From Candidatus Kapaibacterium sp. (GTDB lineage Bacteria; Bacteroidota; Ignavibacteria; Kapaibacteriales; NICIL-2), in NCBI GenBank assembly GCA_026003475.1, contig BPHJ01000001.1:2070501-2134500 (forward strand): a DNA stretch of 64,000 nt, given 5' to 3'. The notes beneath the pieces were generated by a model. The model was not told the origin of the DNA and did no database searches. It saw nothing but the letters and a program-made list of their open reading frames with translations. Every line of letters begins with the position of its first letter. Position 1 is the stretch's first letter. The position numbers and the translations under genes are program-made. Shown here in pieces: positions 57,401 to 64,000 of the stretch.

Positions 57401-58553
57401 CCGGTGCGTCGAAAGTGGCAAGTCCTTCGAGGATACAGTGTACGTAAGCGATATTGACATCGTACGCGATGAACTCCTCAACATCACTGTCGTTTCGCCG
57501 CAAGGTGTTACTGTCCAGCCGAGCCAAATTCCTGGCTATCGTGCGAACAATCAACCGATCCCAGTGCGGGTGATCGCCAATCCGCTCATCGTTAACCCGT
57601 ACCAAACAAGCATCGAGGTTGTGCTTGTTGTCACGGACAAGCATGGCGGTCGGCCTGATACTCTGCGCTATCGCATTGCAGTCTCTGAGCCAACGACGTT
57701 TACAGTGGACCTGACAATTAGCAATGCGCAGGGTGCATTCGAGGTCCTCACGTGGGGTGCAGCACCGAATGCAACAACGGGCGATAACTCGACACGTGGC
57801 GGTATCGGAAAGCTCGATTCGAATTACTGTGAATACGAACTGCCGGCGATTCCGCCAGTGGATGTCTTCGATGCGCGCTGGACAATTCCGAATCGTTACG
57901 GTACACTGGTGAACATCTTCCCCACCTGTGCGCAAGGTAATGCGGCAGTGGAAGCATACAAGGGTCGCTTCCAATCGGGTGGTGTCAACAACAATACGGC
58001 GAACTATCTACCAGTACGGATTTCGTGGAATAAATCGCAAGTGCCCAGTCGTACCGATGCACAGAAGAATCCGTGTGGTGGAACGTATTACCTCCAAAAT
58101 GGTACGGGTGGCAATCTCTATCGTGTCAATATGGCGACGGGTGAGTTTACCACAGAATCGCCGGGTAACTACGAAGTGACTGTCAATGGTGACATCGTCA
58201 CGTTGATTATCAAGAGCGACGCCGACCAAACGTTCGTGATCCTCTGGGATCAAGCTTCCTCAGTCGAGGATGCGCCAATCGCCGGCGATCGTGTGACGCT
58301 CTATCCAGTCACGCCGAATCCGGTTGATGGTCATACCGCAACGGTACGCTTTGCAGTGCCTACAGCGACGAATGCGCGGCTCGAGGTCGTTGACAACCTC
58401 GGCAATGTGGTCGGTGTCCTCGCTGATGGCTTCTACAGCGCTGGTGTACACACCGTTTCGTGGGACACCGGCACGCTAAGCTCTGGCAGCTACGTGCTCA
58501 AGCTCAGCGCGCATGGCACAGCAAGCGTTCAACGTGTAACAGTTGTGCGGTAA
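51477..58553 (+). CDS. Giant T9SS-exported beta-helix/Ig-like surface protein 'B' (right copy)
   Basis: 2358 residues from ATG 51477 (MLRWFRLSALAALVAIV), preceded by GGAGG; the track start 51372 adds 35 residues. Signal peptide ends near GTAFAQ. Beta-helix GGAxY turns, He_PIG/cadherin-like module (PDWLKINETSGLLYGTP) and terminal sorting domain (TPNPVDGHTATVRFAV, LSSGSYVLKLSAHG) are all kept. By eye over 90% of residues match the left copy, while the DNA uses many more A/T-ending codons than the left copy. Confidence 0.9.
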   Translation: MLRWFRLSALAALVAIVTGTAFAQLPIREVSGRVDAKDVRIFVRDTLYRISGNYVIAGTLIIEPGTRVEFLPNGRIIDSTGGRIIADGRARATYPFQTPPDYQVIPRPGGGTCYDYSDPAYFQSVISRTTQIEPTIHPQKYDITYNVILDTLTRRIENLPPLPYNAQGAVYVQWPTAVNPSGTPTPPSGQLYIYNMPTVVGANTFYNTKFVVPFEYAIIWITARLENPSLDPLIRTQPWRRFNNQDPSIGGPGRDRIRFVGVGTNLAREWGHIIILPGARTAFFRDCDFDNFRKDTTVDRVNIYQQAAAGDVNNPTSINGQLVAMTQGSGGALSILSSRTWLVNCNFTRNTARYHGGAVQFLQAPFDVNNDFYPSITSGQGATEYNSLPASYLPNDIGAAMSPPRPSHIVNQYLFEHNAANTSTLLPPPRSDNAPNSTNYVRAHDNLYDGTINELEDTYRQNLDDGRLAIYLGRVRQLTFAQNRLLNAAIRTDTVTTQNGTFIIVRDELNTPAPVETNPNKAYKNDAFGGAVYIAGRWGIHIGLGVNDYQGYDYIIFDGNKVSNLQQATGTNGARGGALYVGGYTSLVTTGRYRSNMTETPFVTDYNAAALSQGGAIYMSSTAGRLVLRGGTQQPVPMYMTSNQSARGGAIYVAENVAYDGLPSPHIGGSDANNIQVRNLGYNIKFQNNTATYDGGAIFTRRNYLVYGAGGVISGTLTGYTSAHMIEFSGNTAGYSGGAIAAHFRSAMSQPEYNYIRHVRCIFDNNRVGDNVDSANRANVRGGGAIYVLNGELQTTKACEFRGNLAQWGNGGAIALVNPKPSSAGTPVGGIFQRVFVTDLEMVSYGANPAFITGYSSYDPPFTFDPNETIPPHVRMLTRFLDNRAVPNPNRMGSGWTQQGNIAITHPGTGATSGPDAPIGGPVLQENGTGLGGAIYILDQIVPSRAGRVDSVFFNRVRFQNQHAYSGAVIYSDNYDLKLVMSRCFIANNTATSQIGSEQNVITGPYVILGNQTFNPASSDLAGAILYGEVIGPVPSTTSSVAANSIYDNSARFLIRLPDAPNTKGLLAGTTGIGYGGVDTLRGNYWGRTEANVTTKVYKYDVSGDPIDSVNQETFFVAGDGTQQLRYVRNGTGKDQGPFESIGRYTYVPIHALNGADYRTPAANSIPEKLLQQGRIYDIFDKGVDIKTADYSKRRMSPIEDFAVGIPTKLQRFSDPQRPSYNKFVKRYTRDPFVAEADPNVAALQTEFVGDHPIGYPLFLEAKADYSSMDPVFSNLDSRSINETVFFVINTTTGDYIRVNLKQVDPSSEVFRARVEIVPDSTFGGQVLGGYAARRNAEGLANFGGDLTSILAAIKRNAFNEDAGALQGRKYMASAQANQLGGAGFRLSNRPSLPASNQGLETYFAGERYVAIPAKAGDEIAIVSRSALWREVGSNNDAFNGALIFRVGSSTPPPVWTGHKVLTHRPPLRDNNCQIVTDANGNPILTPPQFWDRIWVSEDVDYSREPAFTIPCRDTIFAITAKDTNKFYDPRAIIEPNKYTQLAYHWQVAQGSGLSYWLKADTIPAQADEPNGYWQAYGHVVLKGRPTNPFIVPGGELVTVTASNFPPNYRTVDSLKAAGYADSVIAKYIYLYPPYFANQAYDVTNARYLQQDTVNYGWNADTVYQFRIFVTDSVPTFTDIAAACPGPDQNTLYANLTDSLRFKVDFTTDDEQEDAAAEALGWNFPYGRTSYAFRSRNQGGSDTAFDQLSQTRPSWLANQYLRKYENSAQADPLAVDFTTKGQLNVRIDAPTAYALLRPNPQYNSAYNTDTVITVAANDGHGGVSYLTRRIIVNIAPQILTNSLPDAIEDEDYNVALLDLNKRIGVYDPNFGQTHRFELIYSDDPRKGSGVPKDNCYPEAGNWDISNASTPDWLKINETSGLLYGTPRVKDTNFDDTTVQVTVLVTDEGGLTHVKTIPLRIIARNHDPKITGAPRIRCVESGKSFEDTVYVSDIDIVRDELLNITVVSPQGVTVQPSQIPGYRANNQPIPVRVIANPLIVNPYQTSIEVVLVVTDKHGGRPDTLRYRIAVSEPTTFTVDLTISNAQGAFEVLTWGAAPNATTGDNSTRGGIGKLDSNYCEYELPAIPPVDVFDARWTIPNRYGTLVNIFPTCAQGNAAVEAYKGRFQSGGVNNNTANYLPVRISWNKSQVPSRTDAQKNPCGGTYYLQNGTGGNLYRVNMATGEFTTESPGNYEVTVNGDIVTLIIKSDADQTFVILWDQASSVEDAPIAGDRVTLYPVTPNPVDGHTATVRFAVPTATNARLEVVDNLGNVVGVLADGFYSAGVHTVSWDTGTLSSGSYVLKLSAHGTASVQRVTVVR

Positions 58554-58562
58554 CAAAAAATG

Positions 58563-58606
58563 CAGGTGCGGGAGGGAGTCCATGTGGGACTCTCTCCCGA
58601 TGCCTG
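58563..58606 (+). promoter_or_regulatory. Conserved-position intergenic hairpin between genes B and C (right)
   Basis: CGGGAGGGAGTCC pairs with GGGACTCTCTCCCG around a short loop, with possible extra outer pairing. The primary sequence differs from the left hairpin, but position and strength are kept. No T-run follows. Confidence 0.6.
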
Positions 58607-58658
58607 GAATACAAAATCTTGAATGTAAGCAACTTCACAACAATCTCAAGGTCGTGTC

Positions 58659-60556
58659 ATGAAAGGAAATTTGTTTCTTGCTGGCGTAGTTGTAGCAGCT
58701 CTTGCCGTGACTTCTGCGGTGGCGCAAGTGTACGTCGAGTTTATGCCGCCAATGAAGAGGGGCAACCGTCCGTACACGTTGCTCCCATCTGGCGCAGGGA
58801 CAACAGTATACACGGCGAATGACTTCATCACAAATCCGAACGTAGACCCCGACGATGGATTTGTGGTCGCACAGCTTCCCTTCCCCTTTGAGTTCAACGG
58901 TACGATTTACAACTACATCGCCATCAATGTCAATGGATTCATCATGTTCCTTGATGGTCCAAATGTACCGCTCGGCTTAGTGGGATGAACATTGCAACGC
59001 GACTGTTTGATGGACAGCAGTTCCCTCGAAATGTTGTTGCACCCTTTTGGGGTGATCACTACATGCGGGTCGGTCCTCCATCGGAACTGCAATACATGCA
59101 ATCACAAGTATTGACGCGGCTTGTTACAGTTGGCGGTCGTCAGGCATTCTGCATCGAATGGCGGAATCTCAATATCAATGACGAAACTGTACCATCATCG
59201 GTCGGGAACTTCCAAGTTTATCTCTATCAGCAAACACAGATTATTGGAAACTTCCAAGGCGATATTGAGTTTGCATATGGAACGATCGGTGGCAACCCCA
59301 ATACATCACAGCAGACAGTCGTTACACGGAATGCTTCAGTCGGTCTCAAGGGAAGCTCACCCCAAGGGGACTGGATCAACGGGCTTGAGTTTGGCGGGAA
59401 CATCAACGTCGCACGTACTTCGACACGCTTGACGAACGTTTGGCCACCGTCTGGTGCGACTGATACGACGATCGTCTTCCAAGCTATTCCACGCGTTCGG
59501 CTTGATGTGTGGGGCGATGGTGATGCGGATTTCTCCCAGGCCCCAGGAGAACGTCATGCAGGGCGTCCGCAGAATATCTTCGTAACTGCAAATGATGCAC
59601 TGACAATCCTCCGTTCGGTTGCAACAGGAATTCCACTCGATAGTCTCTATCGGCGTCCGGCATTCAAAGGTGATGTCGATCACAACGGGCGGTACTACTA
59701 TTCCACACGGAATTGGAACAACACTGCTGATACTCCACTCTACCGACGGGAGATCCGCACACGCTCGCTGTATTACACTGACGATCTGCCGAATGATAAC
59801 TCGCTCGATATTCGTTCGATTTACTTCTACGTGAACGCCTACGATGCGGCATTGATCATGCACTATCTCGGTGGGCGAATTCCTGAGTTGCCATGGCTCA
59901 TCGACTCGGTTGTTCCTGCTGGAAAGCTTGCCTACGAGCGGGCACGCACGTTTGAGTTACGTACACAGGAAGCGGTCAAGGTCGGTAGTATGCTCCGGGT
60001 GCCGATCTATCTTGATGGTGACAACGTTGGACCGCTCAGTATTGCATTCGATGCAGGTGTCCCCATCGAAAGCGTGGAACTAACGGCGAAGGAAAACGCG
60101 CTTGCCCTCTCGTACGGTAGTCGTGTGGCTATCGCAGGATCGGTTGATCTTAGCGCTGGCGAACCCGTGGCATGGCTAACGATACCAAGCACAGCAGAAG
60201 TCTTGCACTTGACGGATGTTGAGTTCAACGGTGACCGCCAAAGTGATAAGATCGTCCGCATCACTGCAAGTGAGCCGGTCGAGACGACAATCATTGCATC
60301 GCCAAATCCATTGACAACGACAACAACGATTCTTGTTACGATTCCGACGCCAGGCATCTACACGCTTGCCATCTACGATGCACAAGGTCGGCGTGTGAGT
60401 ACACTCGCCAGCGGCGTCTTGGCGAAAGGTACGCTTCCAGTGACATGGAATGGTACCGACCATATGGGTAATACTCTGCCCAATGGCACATACTTCTGCC
60501 GACTTGAAGGCAGCGGGATTGGTAATGTTGTCACCAGTATCGTCCTGGATCGGTAA
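58659..60556 (+). pseudogene. T9SS dockerin-like protein 'C' (right copy), split by a one-base frameshift
   Basis: ORF 58659-58988 encodes the signal peptide and first ~109 residues (to VPLGLVG), then TGA; ORF 58985-60556 resumes at MNIATRLFDGQQFPRN. The left copy reads VPLGLVGMHIATRLFDGQ without a break. Left DNA has GTGGGGATG, right has GTGGGATG: one G lost from a G-run, and total lengths are 1899 versus 1898 nt. Dockerin-like GDVDHNG, ANDALTILRSVATG and VNAYDAALIMHYLGG and the sorting domain remain. The second ORF starts with an ATGA overlap but has no signal peptide, so a re-initiated product would not be exported. May be a sequencing error. Confidence 0.85.
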
Positions 60557-61655
60557 TCTACTTGTAGCAGCTCTGCTGCTATGGGTGCCAGTACGTGCAC
60601 AGCGAATTGTTGATGTCCAGCTTGCAGCACGTGGCACGGCAGATCTTTGCGGTGACAGGCAAGTAGTGGTGACAATCTCCTTGAGTACACCACTGTATGC
60701 AAGCGATAGCCTCCTGCTCTTTGAGTTTGCAGTCGGATATGATCCAGTTAAACTGCAGTTTATCGCGCCGCTTTTCACAGGTACGGTTGCGGAAGGCGCT
60801 GACTATAGCGGAAGCGGTGCGATAGATTCAGCAACGGTTCGTGTATATGCGTTCAATGTTACGCGACCGCTACGAGGCACCGGGCCACTATGCGGATTAC
60901 TTTTTCGCTACCCTGGTGAGTGCCCTGATACAGTGACTGTCCGACTGGTGCTTCCGCCGGAGAAAAACGCTGAAGCAAAACTCGAGTTCGGTCAGCTCGG
61001 TACTGCCCTAGTTGAGGCGGTTGAGCATCCGAGTAGCTCTTTGAAAGCACAGTTTCCATACGACACCGCCTTCGTGGCTCTAGGCGTGGAGCGTGAACTC
61101 TCTCTTGAGTTCAACGTTCCAGCAGCTCGCGTGCGCACGTGGTCGTTCCTCCTGCGAGGAAGCAGGGGGCTACGTCTCAATCGTCTTGCGCTTGCAGCAA
61201 ATGATTCGCTCACACTCGTTGTTGAGTCGAGTGACTCATCAGAGCTGTATGCGCAGATTGTATGCCCTTCTGTGCTCCAAGCGCGGAAAGTAAGACTCAC
61301 GTGCAGTGCGCAGCTTCACCGCAGCGAGCCGGCACAACTGGAAGTTGTCCCCGAACTGCCGCACTGCGCTTGTGTAGCGTCAGTGCAGGGCGATACAGTC
61401 AGTATCGTGCCAGATGAGACAGTGAGCGTTACTCAACGGGCAGCGAGCAGTTTGAAGTATGCTCGGATCGGTGAGGAATGGAAACTGTGGGATCTCCCCG
61501 AACAAGCCGTTGAGCTTGTCGCATGGGATTCGCTTGGCCGTTTCGCAAGCAGAGTTGCAATTACCGGTCTCCCAGTGATTGTCCGGGCAGACTGCTGGAG
61601 TCCGGTACTCATCCGCTTGCGAGATGGCAGTGTGATTCGAACAATCTTGCGTTGA
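60525..61655 (+). CDS. Exported protein 'D', cohesin-like domain (right copy)
   Basis: 376 residues from ATG 60525 (MLSPVSSWIGNLLVAALLLWVPVRAQ), overlapping gene C by 32 nt exactly as on the left. The cohesin-like region is retained (RQVVVTISLSTPLYASDS, FEFAVGYDPVKLQFIAPL, GPLCGLLFRY). The second half diverges more than other proteins of the operon and is ~20 residues shorter, so D is the fastest-evolving member. Confidence 0.75.
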   Translation: MLSPVSSWIGNLLVAALLLWVPVRAQRIVDVQLAARGTADLCGDRQVVVTISLSTPLYASDSLLLFEFAVGYDPVKLQFIAPLFTGTVAEGADYSGSGAIDSATVRVYAFNVTRPLRGTGPLCGLLFRYPGECPDTVTVRLVLPPEKNAEAKLEFGQLGTALVEAVEHPSSSLKAQFPYDTAFVALGVERELSLEFNVPAARVRTWSFLLRGSRGLRLNRLALAANDSLTLVVESSDSSELYAQIVCPSVLQARKVRLTCSAQLHRSEPAQLEVVPELPHCACVASVQGDTVSIVPDETVSVTQRAASSLKYARIGEEWKLWDLPEQAVELVAWDSLGRFASRVAITGLPVIVRADCWSPVLIRLRDGSVIRTILR

Positions 61656-61701
61656 AACGATGAGTGCAACAATTTTTCTTCACCAACTCACAGGAGTGGT
61701 C

Positions 61702-64000
61702 ATGAATCGTGGATATGGTTTTCGGCAACTACTGGTGCGACAAATCGTTGCACTTGCCGCCTTGCTTGTTGGAATGCTCTCTACGGTCGGGTTGGATGCC
61801 CAACCTGTTCGTCCAGAGATTCCGAAGTTGAGTTTGACAGGTCGAGAGGGGGGGTACAATACGTCATTCTATCCGGATGGCCGTCTCTGGGTGCCAGCTG
61901 GTATTGGGAATCAGCCGCGGTACATCCTTGTGCCTGTCTTCATTAAGAACTGCTGGGTTACTGCGGGTGGTTATCAAGCACGTCCAATTTACAGCATTCG
62001 GTTCAAGTTCCAATACGACAGTTCTGCTTTCCGCGCTGTCGGAGTGCAGACACGCGGTCCGGTCTATAGTGGAACGCACCCTAATGTGCGGATTGATGGT
62101 TTTGACGTCCCAACCATTGCCGATGGATGGCAAATTTCGTGGGATGATGCGCGAGACACTACTTACCTAACATTTTATTCCCCACTGATTCCCATCACGA
62201 ATAACCGCCTCAGAGGGCGTAGAGTAAACGTTGTGATGCAATCAAGTACACCATTGCCACCAACAGGTGATCCGAGTGTACAAGATTGTAATGGATTTGA
62301 TTATATGCCGCTATGTTACATCAAGTTGGAAGTGAAGGGACGCCCTGGACTCTTGGAAAGTGACGTATCCGCCCTTGCGATCCCGCCAGATTCGATTTAC
62401 TACAATACACTTGATGTCATCAATGAATCACCATTTCCCGGTGACGTGAATTATCCAGTACCTGGTAGGGTCAATAAGGATCGCTACTTGGCTGGCATTC
62501 GGTATCAGCGATCAGGCATTGAACCGGCAGCGGTGAATGATGTCGAGGTAGGCATGATATATGCGCATATCTATAATCCTGGACGCTTTGATTTTCTCCC
62601 ACGACCAACAGGCCTCGATCCAAACGAGATCGCAGTCGTCAATGTCAATGATGGTGACAGTCTCTTTGCGGTCTCGCGCATTGTTTACCTCGACCCTGTG
62701 TTGCAAGGGCAAGCGCAAGCGCGTGTTCGAGTCAACGTTACACTCAAACCCGATGGAGTGCGTGCAAAGAATATCACTGTAGAATCAGATCAACCCTGGT
62801 TACTGTTCCAGGGTGTGTCAGCAGGTGGACCGTTCAAACAATTGAACCCAACGGGTGTAGTTCGACGTGCCACGATCGGCTACATCGATCGAAATATCCT
62901 CGGTCCACCAAATGGCATTGGATTCCCTGATGCGGTGAATAATAATCAACCGAATATCCCAGATCCTCTGCTCAATCTCGATATTGTGTGTGATCCTAAT
63001 GCTGTCGGTTTCGACGATCCGAATATTCAGGACCCGAACGAGTTTGCCGGCAAGTACGAAGGCTACATTACCTTCCGCTCCGAAGATGTGGAAATCTCAC
63101 CGGTACGACTGAAGGTAACATTCCTCTATATTCGCGTACCAGATGAAACGTACAACGGCGTCTCCACAGTCTGGGCACCGCGAGGAATCGAACTGAAGAT
63201 TCGCAATTCTGCACCCACACCCCAACAGACCCGACTCCTATTCGGGACCGGCTTGCGTGCAACAGTCAATGCAGACTCGCTCTTCGGTGAGTTTGCCTAT
63301 CAGACACCGCCGAATGACGCGCAGTTCTATGCACGCTTCTTCCCAATCAATGCAACAGATGGCTCTCAGGATAATGGGCTGGGTGATTTCACAGGAATAT
63401 TCTCTTCCCGTGATATTCGCAACGTTTTCGATGATACAACGATTGTCTATCGCGTTCGTTTCTCTGCCGGTGGTGCGTTGAACTATCCAGTTGTCGTAAC
63501 ATGGGATCCGCGCTCATTCCCGGATGGTGCACAGCTGTTCCTGCGTGATATCGAAGGCGGGCAAATCTTTAGCATTGATATGCGCAATGCAACGCCGAAC
63601 CCAGATGGAACAATGTCGTACACCATCCGTGATGCACAAGTTACTGCATTCGATATCGAGTACACACCGGCACGCGCAGTCCGCCAAACGACCAATGCGA
63701 AAGGCTGGAACTTGGTTTCCTTGCCGGTTCGCCCTTCGGATAATTTCTACTCTGTCGTCTTCCCGAACTTGCAGGGTGTCACGCCGATCAAATTCTCGCA
63801 AGACATCTACCAGCAAGAGGAACACCTCAAGGTGGGAGTTGGCTATTTCGTGCGCTTCCCCAATCCTGATACCACAGTGATTTCCGGTATTCTCGTCAAG
63901 CAGATCAACAGCCGACTCTTCCCCGTCCGCGTCTATGATGGCTGGAATACGGTCGGCGCGCTCTCGGTGCCTGTCAGTGTTGATCGGATCACATTTGAAC
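61702..64000 (+). CDS. T9SS-exported surface protein 'E' (right copy), cut by window end
   Basis: Missing from the ORF track because it has no stop in the window. ATG 61702 (MNRGYGFRQLLVRQIVAL) follows the same CAGGAGTGGTC Shine-Dalgarno region as the left copy. The frame stays open for about 766 codons to the edge at VPVSVDRITFE. The cohesin-like domain (YSIRFKFQYDSSAFRAVGV, RVNVVMQSSTPLP, LCYIKLEVKG) and the GWNLVSLPV module are present. The sorting domain would lie beyond the window. Confidence 0.88.
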   Translation, partial: MNRGYGFRQLLVRQIVALAALLVGMLSTVGLDAQPVRPEIPKLSLTGREGGYNTSFYPDGRLWVPAGIGNQPRYILVPVFIKNCWVTAGGYQARPIYSIRFKFQYDSSAFRAVGVQTRGPVYSGTHPNVRIDGFDVPTIADGWQISWDDARDTTYLTFYSPLIPITNNRLRGRRVNVVMQSSTPLPPTGDPSVQDCNGFDYMPLCYIKLEVKGRPGLLESDVSALAIPPDSIYYNTLDVINESPFPGDVNYPVPGRVNKDRYLAGIRYQRSGIEPAAVNDVEVGMIYAHIYNPGRFDFLPRPTGLDPNEIAVVNVNDGDSLFAVSRIVYLDPVLQGQAQARVRVNVTLKPDGVRAKNITVESDQPWLLFQGVSAGGPFKQLNPTGVVRRATIGYIDRNILGPPNGIGFPDAVNNNQPNIPDPLLNLDIVCDPNAVGFDDPNIQDPNEFAGKYEGYITFRSEDVEISPVRLKVTFLYIRVPDETYNGVSTVWAPRGIELKIRNSAPTPQQTRLLFGTGLRATVNADSLFGEFAYQTPPNDAQFYARFFPINATDGSQDNGLGDFTGIFSSRDIRNVFDDTTIVYRVRFSAGGALNYPVVVTWDPRSFPDGAQLFLRDIEGGQIFSIDMRNATPNPDGTMSYTIRDAQVTAFDIEYTPARAVRQTTNAKGWNLVSLPVRPSDNFYSVVFPNLQGVTPIKFSQDIYQQEEHLKVGVGYFVRFPNPDTTVISGILVKQINSRLFPVRVYDGWNTVGALSVPVSVDRITFE

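Larger units (their letters stand above)
43927..64000. repeat. Right arm of the diverged inverted duplication (continues past the window)
   Basis: Mirror copy of 8976-29897, separated from it by a ~14 kb unique spacer. Lengths are nearly equal (TPR 732/732 nt, guaB 1467/1467, B 7086/7077, C 1899/1898). E is cut at the window end, so the full extent is unknown. Confidence 0.93.

Noticed and set aside
58982-58990. Programmed frameshift in gene C
   Set aside because: The left copy encodes the same protein without a shift, and only one G is missing from a short run; no slippery heptamer with a downstream structure is evident.

Overview
The window looks like chromosomal DNA from a member of the Bacteroidota-Chlorobiota superphylum, most plausibly an aerobic or microaerobic Kapabacteria/Ignavibacteria-like lineage. 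Three things point there. Many secreted proteins end in type IX secretion (T9SS) type-A sorting domains. A Bacteroidota-style -7 promoter box (TAnnTTTG, sometimes TAnnTTCG) precedes most transcription units. The oxo-acid dehydrogenase E1 is an alpha-beta fusion, and a Cox15-type heme A synthase and a catalase-peroxidase are present. The placement is inference; no 16S rRNA is in view.

Layout. 1-8.9 kb: catalase-peroxidase katG (cut by the window start, missing from the ORF track), a GT2 glycosyltransferase, ctaA, a membrane protein, then a leftward run of an exported protein, two unknowns, atpD, atpC, a DCC-family thiol oxidoreductase and a methyltransferase. 8.9-29.9 kb: the left arm of a very large inverted duplication. 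It holds a leftward surface-protein operon (tRNA-Arg(CCG), TPR protein, ~2360-aa beta-helix/Ig protein 'B', dockerin-like protein 'C', cohesin-like proteins 'D' and 'E', strong terminator), then guaB, E1 dehydrogenase, ilvE and gatB. 29.9-43.9 kb: a unique spacer with a VWA-OmpA lipoprotein, a YadA-head/S74-chaperone/T9SS fibre, pyrD, a MltD-like transglycosylase, an AT-richer ECF-sigma cluster, a PII-like fragment, a membrane glycosyltransferase and a frameshifted lipoprotein. 43.9-64.0 kb: the right arm, with the same genes in the same order and relative orientation, mirrored; protein E is cut by the window end and also missing from the ORF track.

The two arms are not a recent copy. Proteins are very similar by eye (roughly 85-93%), but DNA differs at most synonymous sites, while operon architecture, promoter boxes, gene overlaps and tRNA are preserved. 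Either this genome kept a >20 kb inverted paralogous block (including normally single-copy gatB and guaB), or the contig joins orthologous loci of two related strains or species. Apparent one-base deletions occur only in the right half (C-right and the lipoprotein), which fits the second possibility or poor polishing there.

The most interesting biology is the duplicated surface operon. C carries two dockerin-like F-hand segments interrupted by insertions, and the adjacent D and E carry cohesin-like beta-sandwich domains. All of B, C and E end in T9SS sorting domains. This suggests a T9SS-exported, calcium-dependent cohesin-dockerin surface assembly headed by a giant beta-helix protein; this is a hypothesis from sequence patterns only.
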